The translations under genes were made by a program, and so were the position numbers. Below the pieces are notes generated by a model. It was not told where the DNA came from. It was given only the letters and a program-made list of their open reading frames with translations, and did no database searches. From contig NZ_CAJNBK010000015.1 in the NCBI RefSeq assembly GCF_905220975.1, positions 1 through 64,000 on the forward strand: a stretch of 64,000 nucleotides of DNA, given 5' to 3'. Position 1 is the first letter of the stretch; every line of letters starts with the position of its first letter. The DNA comes from Paraburkholderia haematera. Lineage in GTDB: Bacteria; Pseudomonadota; Gammaproteobacteria; Burkholderiales; Burkholderiaceae. Below are positions 1 to 7,892 of the stretch, in pieces.

Positions 1-1
1 G

Positions 2-78
2 TGGTGCGGCTGGCAGGATTCGAACCCACGACCCCTTGGTTCGTAGCCAAGTACTCTATCCAACTGAGCTACAGCCGC
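2..78 (-). tRNA. tRNA-Arg (anticodon ACG)
   Basis: Read on the minus strand this folds as a full cloverleaf. The acceptor stem GCGGCTG pairs with CAGCCGC, followed by A and an encoded CCA. The anticodon arm is CTTGG-CTACGAA-CCAAG, giving anticodon ACG, and the T-loop is GTTCGAATC. In bacteria this tRNA reads CGU/CGC/CGA after conversion of A34 to inosine by TadA. It is transcribed leftward, divergent from greB; its terminator lies outside the window. Confidence 0.97.
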
Positions 79-207
79 ACGCAGAAACGAGATTATAGCA
101 AAGGTTTTCAAAAAGGGAAGCATGTAACTGCGATTTGTCTCATTGCCGTGATCGTGTACCCTTGATAGGCAGTCGATTGCTGCAGTTGTCGGACCATCAG
201 GACCATC

Positions 208-777
208 ATGAACAAGGCCTTTGTCAAAGAGTCGAGTGAAGAGAATGACGACGATCTCGACGTCGCCCAGCCCGAAATCCCACCGGGTACGAAAAACTAC
301 ATCACGCCCGCCGGTCACCGGCGTATGCGCGACGAACTGCTGCATCTGATCGATGTCGAGCGGCCGGAGGTGGTCAGGCTGGTGTCGTGGGCTGCCTCGA
401 ACGGCGACCGCTCGGAAAACGGCGATTACATCTATGGCAAACGCCGTCTGCGAGAAATCGATCGGCGGATCCGCTTTCTGACCAAGCGCCTCGACATCGC
501 CGAAGTGGTCGACAGCAGCAAACAGGAAAACGTCGATCAGGTTTTCTTCGGTGCAACCGTCGAATACGCAACGGAAGACGGCGAGGCGCACACCCTGACG
601 ATTGTCGGCGTCGACGAGGTCGATCTGGATGTCGGCCACGTGAGCTGGATTTCGCCGATCGCGCGCGCTTTGCTCAAGGCGAAAATCGGCGATACGGTGA
701 CGTTGTACACCCCGGCTGGCCCGCAGCCGATCGACATACTGGACGTCAAGTATCCGCCGCGCGATGCCGGTGGCTAG
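208..777 (+). CDS. greB: Transcription elongation factor GreB
   Basis: GreB rescues backtracked RNA polymerase by reaching through the secondary channel and stimulating cleavage of the 3' end of the RNA. The 189 residues comprise a poorly conserved acidic N-terminal tail (about 1-30), an antiparallel coiled coil, and a C-terminal FKBP-like domain. The coiled-coil tip carries the GreB hallmark GDRSENGDYIYGKRRLREID, with the acidic residues that coordinate the catalytic metal. The SENGDYIYGK form separates GreB from GreA. The N-terminal tail is longer than in enterobacterial GreB (about 158 aa), as is usual in Burkholderia. The start ATG follows AGGA by 6 nt. It stands alone, divergent from tRNA-Arg and convergent with the porin gene. 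Confidence 0.95.
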   Translation: MNKAFVKESSEENDDDLDVAQPEIPPGTKNYITPAGHRRMRDELLHLIDVERPEVVRLVSWAASNGDRSENGDYIYGKRRLREIDRRIRFLTKRLDIAEVVDSSKQENVDQVFFGATVEYATEDGEAHTLTIVGVDEVDLDVGHVSWISPIARALLKAKIGDTVTLYTPAGPQPIDILDVKYPPRDAGG

Positions 778-920
778 GCCGATGTCTCGGTGTGTCGAAT
801 GAGGTGGGGGGCGCCGGGTTCAGACTGTTTCGAAGCAATCGCCGGCGATTCGCGCCCATTCGGTGCCCAACAGCGTGCCGACCCCGTTCTCGCTTACATG
901 GCGTGTTTTCGATAGGGCAT

Positions 921-946
921 AAAAAAGGCGCCGCGAACGGCGCCTT
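921..946 (-). terminator. Intrinsic terminator of the porin gene
   Basis: On the minus strand a perfect 9-bp stem (AAGGCGCCG / CGGCGCCTT, loop 934-937) is followed by six U. It lies about 25 nt past the porin stop codon. Confidence 0.85.
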
Positions 947-972
947 CGATGCTGCTGATGTTGCCAGCTGCT

Positions 973-2103
973 TTAGAAGCGGTGACGCAGACCTGCCGTC
1001 ACAGCGACCTGGCTGTTCGACGACGACGCCGCGCCCAGGCCATTGATGTTCGCAACCAGGCCCGAACCTTCGTTGACGCGCTGGTACACGCCCTGCAGAT
1101 ACACGTCGGTGCGCTTCGACAGCGCGTAGTCCGTTTGCAGGTTGAACTGGTTGTAGTTCGGACGCACGCCATTCAGGCTCGCGTGCGTGTAGGTGTACGA
1201 GCCTGCCAGGCTCAGTGCCGGCGTGAAGGCGTATCGGCCGTTCACTTCGAAGTTCTGGAAGTGAGCGCTGTTGCTCGGCAGAGTGACGCCATTGGAGAAG
1301 CCCGATGCGGCTGCGCTGAGGCCTGTCAGACCCGACAGGTTGGTCTGCGTGTAGAGGATGCCGGCCGTAGCCGGGCCGAACGTGTAGTTCGCGCCTGCGC
1401 CCCAGGTTTGCTGACGCTTTGCTGCGAACGTGAAGTCGTCCGACACCGCGCCGCCGGTATTCGCCGTGCCGCTGCCGTTCAACTGCATGAACGCGGCTGC
1501 GACGTTCAGGCCGCCCCAGTTATACGATCCGCCAACGCTGTATGCGCGGTTGTTCGCAAATCCGCCAGCCTGGTTGGAGAAGCCGTACATAGCGCCGCCC
1601 TTGAAGCCGCCGTAGTTTGCGCTGGTGTACTTGACCGAGTTGTTGACGCGGAACGAGTTGTTCAGGTTGTCGTTGTCGAACGGATGGGCGAACTGCGTGC
1701 CGCCGTATTGCGTGCCGGTCAGGGACAGCGGGCCGACGAAATCCACCATGCTGTCGTATTGACGGCCGAGGGTCACGGCGCCGTACTGGTCACTTGCCAG
1801 GCCCACGAATGCCTGACGGCCGAATTCGCGGCCATGTTGCCCCAGGGTGCCGTTAGCGATGCTGAAGCCGTTTTCCAACGTGAAGATAGCCTTGAGACCG
1901 CCGCCCAGATCTTCAGCGCCGCGCAGGCCCCAACGGCTGCCGTTGATCGAACCGCTCGTTTCTTGCCAGTTGCTGTGGCCGTGCTGGTTATTCGTATAGG
2001 TGATGCCGGCGTCGATCAGGCCATACAGCGTGACGCTGCTCTGGGCGTGTGCTGCCGTTGCAAAAACGCCCGTGAGGGCCGCGACCATGAGAGTCTTTTT
2101 CAT
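973..2103 (-). CDS. Outer-membrane general porin (Gram-negative porin_4 type)
   Basis: Predicted trimeric 16-strand beta-barrel channel for small hydrophilic solutes. The 376-residue product begins with a clear signal peptide (MKKTLMVAALTGVFATAAHA), cut before QSSVTLYGLIDAG, the standard N-terminus of betaproteobacterial porins. It ends in HRF, and a C-terminal aromatic residue is the usual barrel-assembly signal. Repeated motifs such as GSRWGLRGAEDLGGGLKAIFTLE and LGRQYDS are typical of this family. An open frame extends upstream to 2316, but the ATG at 2103 is chosen because it starts the signal peptide and has GGAG upstream. The leader up to about 2316 could be a long untranslated region. 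Which porin paralogue this is cannot be told from sequence alone. Confidence 0.93.
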   Translation of the reverse strand: MKKTLMVAALTGVFATAAHAQSSVTLYGLIDAGITYTNNQHGHSNWQETSGSINGSRWGLRGAEDLGGGLKAIFTLENGFSIANGTLGQHGREFGRQAFVGLASDQYGAVTLGRQYDSMVDFVGPLSLTGTQYGGTQFAHPFDNDNLNNSFRVNNSVKYTSANYGGFKGGAMYGFSNQAGGFANNRAYSVGGSYNWGGLNVAAAFMQLNGSGTANTGGAVSDDFTFAAKRQQTWGAGANYTFGPATAGILYTQTNLSGLTGLSAAASGFSNGVTLPSNSAHFQNFEVNGRYAFTPALSLAGSYTYTHASLNGVRPNYNQFNLQTDYALSKRTDVYLQGVYQRVNEGSGLVANINGLGAASSSNSQVAVTAGLRHRF

Positions 2104-2506
2104 CTTGTAACTCCGAGAGCGAGAGTGGGTTTTGAACCCAGGCTTAAGGAGACCTTCACACGGGCGCTGCGAGAGGCGAAATCCGCGTGAGAGGCGCGCT
2201 GTATGGGAGCCGCGCTGGTTTCCAGTTAGGCAGAGTGTAGAGAGACACTCGCAAAGCGGACGTTCCGATTTTCGCAATAAAGAATTACTAGATGTGAAAC
2301 GATAGGCGAATGCCACTTAAGCCTTGCTGGTAAAGGCTTGCGGCGTTATTGGCGGGGAGTGGAAAGCGAATCAACCGAGTCGCGTTGCTCATTTGCGACA
2401 GTAATCGATGCAAAAAAACAACGCGATAAACCGTAAACAGAGATTGTTGTCGCTATAGCAATAGATGGTTGTTGATTATGCGAATAATCGATATCGCCAA
2501 AGCCGT
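2104..2506. other. Porin leader / intergenic region without a gene
   Basis: No credible coding frame on either strand. It must contain the leftward porin promoter and leader, and the upstream part of the small-RNA promoter described at 2507. The region is clearly AT-richer than the flanking genes. Confidence 0.5.
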
Positions 2507-2603
2507 TATACTGGAACTTCTGCTTTCCGAAGCAGACTTTTTCGTTGACGAAAAAGATCTCCAAACCTTTGTCGGCGCGACTTCCCAGTCGCGCTTTTTT
2601 TTT
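2507..2603 (+). ncRNA. Candidate trans-acting small RNA, promoter to terminator
   Basis: A TATACT -10 box (2507-2512) lies just upstream of three consecutive perfect hairpins. They are TCTGCTT-tccg-AAGCAGA (2519-2536), CTTTTTCG-ttga-CGAAAAAG (2537-2556) and GCGCGAC-ttccca-GTCGCGC (2575-2594), the last followed by nine T (2595-2603), a textbook Rho-independent end. The expected RNA is about 85 nt from near 2519. A single-stranded stretch, 2557-2574, contains CTCC, which could pair with Shine-Dalgarno sequences. No good -35 is visible at the usual spacing. There is no coding gene nearby on this strand for the terminator to serve, which is the main argument for an sRNA. Its targets are unknown; the adjacent porin is only one possibility. 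Confidence 0.72.
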
Positions 2604-2633
2604 GCCTTCCGGTTACCGATTTGCGAACGTCGG

Positions 2634-2882
2634 TCAGTGCGCCGGCGCGGCGCCGTCCACATCGCTCCAGTCGGCCGCCACCGGGATGCTCCAGTCTTCC
2701 ATGACATAGCGGCGCGCGTCCATGGGGGACGACAGCAGGTTTTGCCAATGATCCCCGTGCCACATAGGATCGAATTCGAAGGCCGAAGGTAACGCAGGGG
2801 TCGGATCGGATTGAGCGGGAATCGTCTTTGTGTGCGCTTGGGTAAGCCAGGTGATGAGGCGGCGAAATTCATTGAACAGCAT
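2634..2882 (-). CDS. Conserved small hypothetical protein (82 aa)
   Basis: Unknown function. The start at 2882 (MLFNEFRRLITWLTQ) is preferred over an upstream in-frame ATG at 2912 because AGGAG sits 7 nt ahead of it. The product is short and soluble-looking, rich in Trp and Pro, with no signal peptide, transmembrane segment or recognised motif. An amphipathic N-terminal helix (residues 1-15) is followed by a low-complexity Pro/Thr stretch and a Trp-rich half (WHGDHWQNLL, DWSIPVAADWSD). It is monocistronic, with its end about 30 nt from the small-RNA terminator on the other strand. It resembles small uncharacterised proteins seen in Burkholderia genomes, but I cannot assign a family. Confidence 0.65.
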   Translation of the reverse strand: MLFNEFRRLITWLTQAHTKTIPAQSDPTPALPSAFEFDPMWHGDHWQNLLSSPMDARRYVMEDWSIPVAADWSDVDGAAPAH

Positions 2883-3276
2883 GGCAATCTCCTGACGCGC
2901 ATTACTTCTCACTACTGATTTCCATCATGCTGCCATGAGTGCAGCGCAACAACTCGGACAAACACTTACTAAAAACATGTTTTGTTACATGCTCTCGCCG
3001 GTATGCAGAAGTTTTTCCCGATTTATATTGTGCCTGGCATTGCGTGGGTAATATTGACGTGAGGCATTATTCTGTTGTTACCGAATAGGCTGCCGTGGTT
3101 TTCGATTCATTGTGCATCGAGTTATCGCGCAGTGTGCTAAGAGCATATGAAAATTCGCTTGACGTTGATTCATCGTTCCCCGTATAACGGCAATGCTCGA
3201 TCGCAGATGAAACGGTCGTGAAATTCAGCTTGAGGGCAATGCCCGATTTTGATAAATCATCGAGGAAAACTGGAAC
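2883..3276 (+). promoter_or_regulatory. cspA promoter and leader region
   Basis: No gene here. A good sigma-70 promoter is visible: TTGACG (3159-3164), an 18-nt spacer, and TATAAC (3183-3188). This places the start near 3195 and gives a leader of about 80 nt before cspA. Long structured leaders are usual for cold-shock genes, where they act as RNA thermosensors; that role is inferred here, not seen. The rest (2883-3150) is AT-rich and holds nothing I recognise. Confidence 0.6.
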
Positions 3277-3480
3277 ATGGAAACTGGTATCGTCAAATGG
3301 TTCAACGATGCTAAGGGCTTTGGCTTCATTACATCGGATTCGGGTGGCGAAGACCTGTTCGCGCACTTTTCGGAGATCCGCTCGGAAGGTTTCAAGTCGT
3401 TGAAGGAAAGCCAGCGCGTGTCCTTCGAAGTCAAGACTGGCCCGAAGGGCAAGCAAGCGGCGAATATCCAGCCGCTGTAA
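3277..3480 (+). CDS. cspA: Cold-shock protein, CspA family
   Basis: A 67-residue single cold-shock domain (OB-fold) that binds single-stranded RNA/DNA and acts as an RNA chaperone and antiterminator. RNP1 is KGFGFIT (residues 13-19) and RNP2 is DLFAHF (26-31), both intact. METGIVKWFNDAKGFGFI is the canonical N-terminus. GAGGAAA lies upstream at a slightly long spacing. The gene is monocistronic, with its own promoter and a strong terminator at 3527. Bacteria of this group carry several csp paralogues, and which are cold-inducible cannot be told from the protein. Confidence 0.95.
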   Translation: METGIVKWFNDAKGFGFITSDSGGEDLFAHFSEIRSEGFKSLKESQRVSFEVKTGPKGKQAANIQPL

Positions 3481-3526
3481 GCCGTACTATGCTGCTCCGC
3501 GCATGTCGCCGGGCAGTCTGATCGCC

Positions 3527-3558
3527 AAAAAGCCTTCGTGAGATCGAAGGCTTTTTTT
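3527..3558 (+). terminator. Intrinsic terminator of cspA
   Basis: CCTTCG (3533-3538) pairs with CGAAGG (3545-3550), extended by A/G-T/C pairs and followed by a run of seven T. It lies about 50 nt after the cspA stop. Confidence 0.9.
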
Positions 3559-3833
3559 ATTGCCGTTCGTTATTATCGGTGTAGTTGATGCTATTAACTA
3601 TCTGGTTCGGATTAAATATAGGAAGACGGTGGAATGTCAAAAGATATTTTTTGAATTTAAGGCCGGTGTAATAAAAATATAATAATTCGCGGCCTTATGG
3701 ATGGTTCGTGGATCGCGCAGAAATGCGGTCTGTGCGCCGCATGGCGCCAAAGGCAAAGCAAAGCTGGCTGGGTGCGCGACGGCTAACTGGTGCATACTTG
3801 CCGCAAAGCCACGCGTCCAAAGTATTCCTTTCC
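3559..3833. other. AT-rich intergenic stretch before the exonuclease gene
   Basis: From 3559 to about 3700 the sequence is unusually AT-rich for this genome and probably holds the promoter of the next gene. No clear -35/-10 pair stands out. The exonuclease frame is open from 3708, so the true start could lie anywhere between 3708 and 3834. Confidence 0.4.
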
Positions 3834-4988
3834 ATGTCTGAACAGTTTTTGCCAGAAGCGGCCCTGGATGTGCCGATCGTCTTCGTCGACCTTGAAACCA
3901 CCGGCGGCTCGACCAGCGAGCATCGCATCACCGAAGTCGGCGTGGTTGAAATAGGGCCGGCCGGCGTGTCGCGCTGGAGCAGCCTGGTCGACCCTCAGCA
4001 ACCGATTCCGTCATTCATTCAGCAGCTCACCGGCATCACGAACGCGATGGTGCGGGGCGCGCCGACGTTCGATGCCATTGCCCCGGCCTTGTTCGAACGC
4101 CTGAACGGAAAACTTTTCGTGGCGCACAACGCCAGTTTCGATCGCGGCTTTCTGCGCGGCGAGTTTCGCCGGGCCGGGTTCGCGTTCGATCCAGATGTAC
4201 TCTGCACGGTGCGCCTGTCGCGCGCATTGTTTCCGGCGGAAAAGCGCCACGGGCTCGATGCGCTGGTGGAACGTCATGGTCTTGTCCCGTCCGATCGTCA
4301 CCGCGCGCTAGCGGACGCCGATCTGATCTGGCAGTTCTGGCAGCGCCTGTATGGCGGTCTCGTGCCGCTGGAGGTGTTGCAGGCGCAGATCGAACGCACC
4401 ACCCGGCGCTACCGGCTTGCCGGCGACATCACTGAAGACCTGCTCGACACAGCGCCGGCCGGATGCGGTGTGTATGCCTTCTATGGAGAAGGCGATCTGC
4501 CGTTGTATGTCGGGCGAAGCGTCCGTGTGCGTCAGCGGCTGCGTTCCCATTTGACGGGTGAGCGGCGTTCGTCGAAGGATGTGCGGCTCGCGCAGCAAGT
4601 GCGGCGCGTCGAGTGGCGCGCGACGGGCGGTGAGCTAGGCGCCATGCTCGCGGAGGCGCAACTGATCGCGACGCTGCGCCCCGGCCATAATCGGGTGCCG
4701 CGCGTCACGAAGAGCGATCCGGTGGATGCGCCCTGGCCATTCGAAGGTCCGATCGTATTTGAAGAGCGTGAAGAAGCGTCAGTTGCGCGCGCTTTTCATG
4801 TCGTCGACCGGTGGCGTTACCTCGGGCATGCACCTTCGCTCGCGCAGGCGGCTGTGCTGCATGCATCGAGCGCAGCTGGGCCGTTCGAACTGTCGACCTA
4901 TCGACTTTTGCAGAGCCATCTTGCGCGCGGCTTGCGGGTGATCCCGCTGAGCATCTCAAGCGGTGCGGCCGTGCCGAGTGCGGCTTAA
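3834..4988 (+). CDS. DEDDh 3'-5' exonuclease fused to a GIY-YIG nuclease domain (Cho/UvrC-like)
   Basis: Predicted two-domain DNA repair nuclease of 384 aa. Residues about 10-175 form a DnaQ/Pol III epsilon-type exonuclease with all DEDDh residues: D19 and E21 in VDLETTG, H98-N-A-S-F-D103, and H156 and D161 in DRHRALADAD. Residues about 208-295 form a GIY-YIG domain (GVYAFYG...LPLYVGRSVRVRQRLRSHL) with its catalytic Glu in MLAEAQLI. This is the UvrC N-terminal incision fold, as in the Cho nuclease. The last 90 residues are unassigned. The UvrB-binding and C-terminal endonuclease domains of UvrC are absent. The start ATG at 3834 is chosen because homology begins soon after it; there is no clear ribosome-binding site, and the frame stays open to 3708. 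Function in alternative nucleotide-excision repair is inferred. Confidence 0.85.
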   Translation: MSEQFLPEAALDVPIVFVDLETTGGSTSEHRITEVGVVEIGPAGVSRWSSLVDPQQPIPSFIQQLTGITNAMVRGAPTFDAIAPALFERLNGKLFVAHNASFDRGFLRGEFRRAGFAFDPDVLCTVRLSRALFPAEKRHGLDALVERHGLVPSDRHRALADADLIWQFWQRLYGGLVPLEVLQAQIERTTRRYRLAGDITEDLLDTAPAGCGVYAFYGEGDLPLYVGRSVRVRQRLRSHLTGERRSSKDVRLAQQVRRVEWRATGGELGAMLAEAQLIATLRPGHNRVPRVTKSDPVDAPWPFEGPIVFEEREEASVARAFHVVDRWRYLGHAPSLAQAAVLHASSAAGPFELSTYRLLQSHLARGLRVIPLSISSGAAVPSAA

Positions 4989-5098
4989 CGCGGTTTTTAC
5001 GCAGAACCCGCCGTTTCGCCCGCGTTCAATTCACACCAGGCCTGCGCAGCAACGGGGGGCGAAGCCTCCGGTTCGACTGCACGGATCGCATGGACCAA

Positions 5099-5695
5099 CT
5101 AGCCCGTCGCGCCGACTCCACCCGTTTCGCACACGTGGCCGAGAGCGCGTGTCAACGCGCTCGAATGCGCCGAATCGTAGCGCGTCAGCGATTTCCAGTT
5201 AGCAAGCGACTGCGCCACGCGCGACGGACAATCCTGCGCCGTGCGCAGCGGTTGCACGCGCGCTAGCCCGGCCACGAGTGACTGCGTCAGCCGGTCCAAT
5301 TGCGGCCTGGTGCTGGTGGCGAGGTCTGGCGCGGGGCCTTCGGGTGGGCGCATGCTACGCCAGTTGTCGAACAGGGCGTTTTGCACGTCCTTGCTGGCGT
5401 CGATCTGATCCTGGAAGAAGGCATGGGCAAACGCCGGATCGACGTTCGCGGCGACGGCGCGCTTTTCGACATCGGCGAGTAACGCGTTCTCGCGCGGCGT
5501 ATCTGTAATCGGCTGATGGTTCGCCCATTTCCAGCGCGCAACGGGTTCCGCGAGCGCGAGACGCTGCGAAGCCAGTGCTATCAGATTGGTCAGCGCGGTG
5601 TCGTCGCCGTCAGCAACGGCGGGGGCGGGCGTGAGCGCAAGCGCGGTGAATAACGCGAGAGCGCATGACGCTCCAAAGCGATACGAGCGATTCAT
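5099..5695 (-). CDS. Exported chorismate mutase (gamma class, *AroQ)
   Basis: Converts chorismate to prephenate. The 198-residue product starts with a signal peptide (MNRSYRFGASCALALFTALALTPAPAVA), so it acts in the periplasm or outside the cell, unlike the cytoplasmic AroQ/PheA enzymes. After it comes an all-helical AroQ core: LIALASQRLALAEPVARWKW..PITDTPRENALLADVEKRA, then an FFQDQIDASKDVQ segment that supplies active-site residues. Two Cys in the C-terminal part probably form the disulfide known in secreted *AroQ enzymes. The frame is open to 5770, but the ATG at 5695 begins the signal peptide. It is monocistronic. The purpose of a periplasmic chorismate mutase is unsettled even in well-studied bacteria. 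Confidence 0.88.
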   Translation of the reverse strand: MNRSYRFGASCALALFTALALTPAPAVADGDDTALTNLIALASQRLALAEPVARWKWANHQPITDTPRENALLADVEKRAVAANVDPAFAHAFFQDQIDASKDVQNALFDNWRSMRPPEGPAPDLATSTRPQLDRLTQSLVAGLARVQPLRTAQDCPSRVAQSLANWKSLTRYDSAHSSALTRALGHVCETGGVGATG

Positions 5696-5988
5696 GGAAG
5701 TCGGGAGTGACCGGTCGGCCGCAGAAGAAAAGCCTGAAGAATAGACGATGCGCCCATCGAGCGGGTGCACCGATCGATCGAAAATAAACGATAGGGATTT
5801 CTAAAGGCTCAAAGGCATTCGTCAGAGACGCGCGCTGCCACAGCGCCGGGCCGCATCAGCCAGGCACAGCAATCAAGCAGGCACAACCCATGCCGCGAAA
5901 GCGGCGAAAGACAATCGTAGGGGCGCGTGCAAGCTTGCGCCGCGCGCCGGACGCGCGGACGCCGATGCTGCATCGCGCCACTGCACAA

Positions 5989-6138
5989 TTACTTCGAGTC
6001 GCACGACTTGCGTTGTTCGTCGAAAAATGCGCGAACATGCTCAGGCAGTTCGGCACCCAGAAACTCGACGCCAGCGGGTTCCGGATCCGGACTAAAAACT
6101 TTATCCGGGGTCGGAATCTTCGGTGGTTTGGCATCCAT
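5989..6138 (-). CDS. Small hypothetical protein (49 aa)
   Basis: A short gene that length filters would miss. AGGAG lies 7 nt before the ATG at 6138, and the frame runs to a TAA at 5989. The product MDAKPPKIPTPDKVFSPDPE... is Pro- and acid-rich in its first half. The second half, GVEFLGAELPEHVRAFFDEQ, looks like a short amphipathic helix, and the end is lysine-containing (RKSCDSK). There is no signal peptide or transmembrane segment. The ribosome-binding site is much better than that of any overlapping frame; a longer frame starting at 6134 (offset by one base) has no such site. Function is unknown. Confidence 0.6.
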   Translation of the reverse strand: MDAKPPKIPTPDKVFSPDPEPAGVEFLGAELPEHVRAFFDEQRKSCDSK

Positions 6139-6598
6139 GATCTTTCTCCTTTACAAACCGATTATCTGCCTCAGTCCCCGTTTTGCACCAGTGTCTGATG
6201 CGGCTCGCATGTTGGGTGTTGCTTTAACGGTACAGGTCGACATGGGAGCGGAATGTTTGAATAGAATTTATCGGTTGGCTGCGCATAGTCGAATTCGCCG
6301 CTACCAATCCGAAACAGTCCGATATCTCCGCCGTTCCCTTCCCAGCCTTGCCCCGCAAGCCTTCCGAGCATTATCTTTGTTGCGTCACAGCACTGCGTGT
6401 TCACATGTGTTGATATGAACAAATCACCGTGATTTTTGTGCACTGCCGCATTGAAATGATTTTCTCTGCGTTAGGCCGAACGTTCGTTAATTACTGATTG
6501 GTTCAGTGCGTTCATTCAGCCCCCTAATTGTTTGTAAACGAACGATTGCGCCACTTCGTTGACGAGCGGGAATACTTTTCCAATTATTTTTCACGGAT
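6139..6598. other. Intergenic region with no supported gene
   Basis: A leftward frame at 6171-6443 has no ribosome-binding site and unconvincing composition. The stretch 6475-6560 is AT-rich and holds repeats of AACGTTCGTT / AACGAACG type that could be a regulator site. It presumably also contains the promoter of the 49-aa gene. Confidence 0.4.
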
Positions 6599-6634
6599 AA
6601 AAAAGCGCCGCGTTCTGGACGAGGCGCGGCGCTT
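6599..6634 (-). terminator. Intrinsic terminator of the aldo/keto reductase gene
   Basis: A perfect 10-bp stem AAGCGCCGCG (6603-6612) / CGCGGCGCTT (6625-6634) is followed on the minus strand by a run of T (6599-6604). It lies 14 nt past the stop codon. Confidence 0.88.
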
Positions 6635-6648
6635 GCGGTGGACGATCT

Positions 6649-7764
6649 TTACGCGTTCGGCGCAGGAATTTTGACGGGCGCGGAGTAGGCCGCGGGTTTG
6701 TCGGCGACTTGGACTTGTCCGTGAATCCGTGCCTGATGACCGTCAGCAAACATGTAGTACGGGAACGGACGGGCGGGTTCCGAGACGGCGTCGAGCCGTG
6801 CGATCAATTCCGGCGCGAGCGTGAAATCGAGCGAGCCGAGCGACTCCTGCAACTGCTCCGGCCGGGTTGCGCCGACGATGATGCTCGAGACGCCGCGCTT
6901 CTGATGCAGCCAGTTCAACGCGACTTGCGCCATCGGCCGCCCCACGAGATTCGCAACGACCTCCAGTTCCGCCACGATGCGAAAGTTGCGCTCGGTCAGC
7001 TTGTCGAACCCGGGCGGCGGCGCGCTGGCCACGCTCGCCAGCCGCCCGTTGCCGGAAACAGGGCTCGCCGCTCCCCCTTGCGAAGGGCGGTATTTGCCCG
7101 ACAGCACCCCCATGCCCAGCGGGCTCCACGGCACGAGCCCCATACCCAGATTGGCGGCGAGATCGGCGAATTCGTTTTCAGCGTTGCGTTCGATCATCGA
7201 GTATTCGAGCTGCATTGCCGCGACCGGTTCGAAACCGCGCCAGTCGGCAAGCGTCTGCGCGCGCCCCGCGAACCACGCGGGCGTATCCGACAGGCCGACG
7301 TAGCGGATCTTGCCCGCGCGCACCGCGTCGTCCATCGCGCGCATCACTTCTTCCACCGGCGTGACGCGATCCCATGTGTGCAGGTAGTACAGGTCGATGT
7401 AATCGGTGCCTAGACGCTTGAGCGAGCCGTCGAGCGCACGCAGCAGATTCTTGCGATGGTTGCCGCCCGCATTCGGATTGCCGGTCTCGGCGTTGTAGCC
7501 GTACTTGGTGGCGATCACGAGACGGTCGCGCAGACCGCGTGCCGCGACGAATTTGCCGAGCCATCTTTCGCTGGTGCCCTCGGTATAAAGGTCGGCGGTA
7601 TCGATGAAGTTGCCGCCGGCATCCACGTAGAGGTCGAACAGACGTTGCGCCGATTGTTCGTCGGCGCCCCAGCCCCATTCGGTGCCGAAGGTCATCGTGC
7701 CGAGTGCGATCGGGCTCACGCGAAGGCCTGAGCGGCCGAGCAGGTTGTAGCGGTCCATGGTCAT
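6649..7764 (-). CDS. Aldo/keto reductase (NADPH-dependent oxidoreductase, Tas/YajO-like)
   Basis: Cytoplasmic (alpha/beta)8-barrel oxidoreductase of 371 aa. The AKR catalytic tetrad is visible as D55 and Y60 in FIDTADLYTEG, K87 in IATKYGY and H129 in YLHTWD. The SSIIVGATRPEQLQES segment near the C-terminus is the NADPH-phosphate-binding motif. AAGGAG precedes the ATG at 7764 by 7 nt, so this start is favoured over the internal ATG at 7758. The gene is divergent from a LysR regulator 128 bp away, the usual arrangement for a reductase controlled by that regulator. The physiological substrate cannot be inferred. Confidence 0.9.
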   Translation of the reverse strand: MTMDRYNLLGRSGLRVSPIALGTMTFGTEWGWGADEQSAQRLFDLYVDAGGNFIDTADLYTEGTSERWLGKFVAARGLRDRLVIATKYGYNAETGNPNAGGNHRKNLLRALDGSLKRLGTDYIDLYYLHTWDRVTPVEEVMRAMDDAVRAGKIRYVGLSDTPAWFAGRAQTLADWRGFEPVAAMQLEYSMIERNAENEFADLAANLGMGLVPWSPLGMGVLSGKYRPSQGGAASPVSGNGRLASVASAPPPGFDKLTERNFRIVAELEVVANLVGRPMAQVALNWLHQKRGVSSIIVGATRPEQLQESLGSLDFTLAPELIARLDAVSEPARPFPYYMFADGHQARIHGQVQVADKPAAYSAPVKIPAPNA

Positions 7765-7892
7765 GTCAGTCTCCTTGAGCGGTCAGACGGGAAGAATTGA
7801 ATCGATGGCGCTATCGTGCGCCGATTTTTTACTTGGAAAAATACCGTCTGTCTGCAAGGATTTTCAAGTATGGCTTAACAATGGAGATTGCG

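Noticed and set aside
949..2190. Long open frame (413 codons) on the plus strand opposite the porin gene
   Set aside because: It is a GC-rich shadow of the porin codons: no ribosome-binding site, Arg/Val/Ala-rich composition, and the opposite strand encodes a clear porin with signal peptide.
2469..2792. Rightward frame covering the small-RNA candidate
   Set aside because: It runs through three hairpins and a T9 terminator and its second half is an antisense shadow of the 82-aa gene. RNA structure explains the region better.
6171..6443. Leftward 90-codon frame upstream of the 49-aa gene
   Set aside because: No Shine-Dalgarno, odd composition with many rare-looking residues, and it overlaps the likely promoter of the 49-aa gene.
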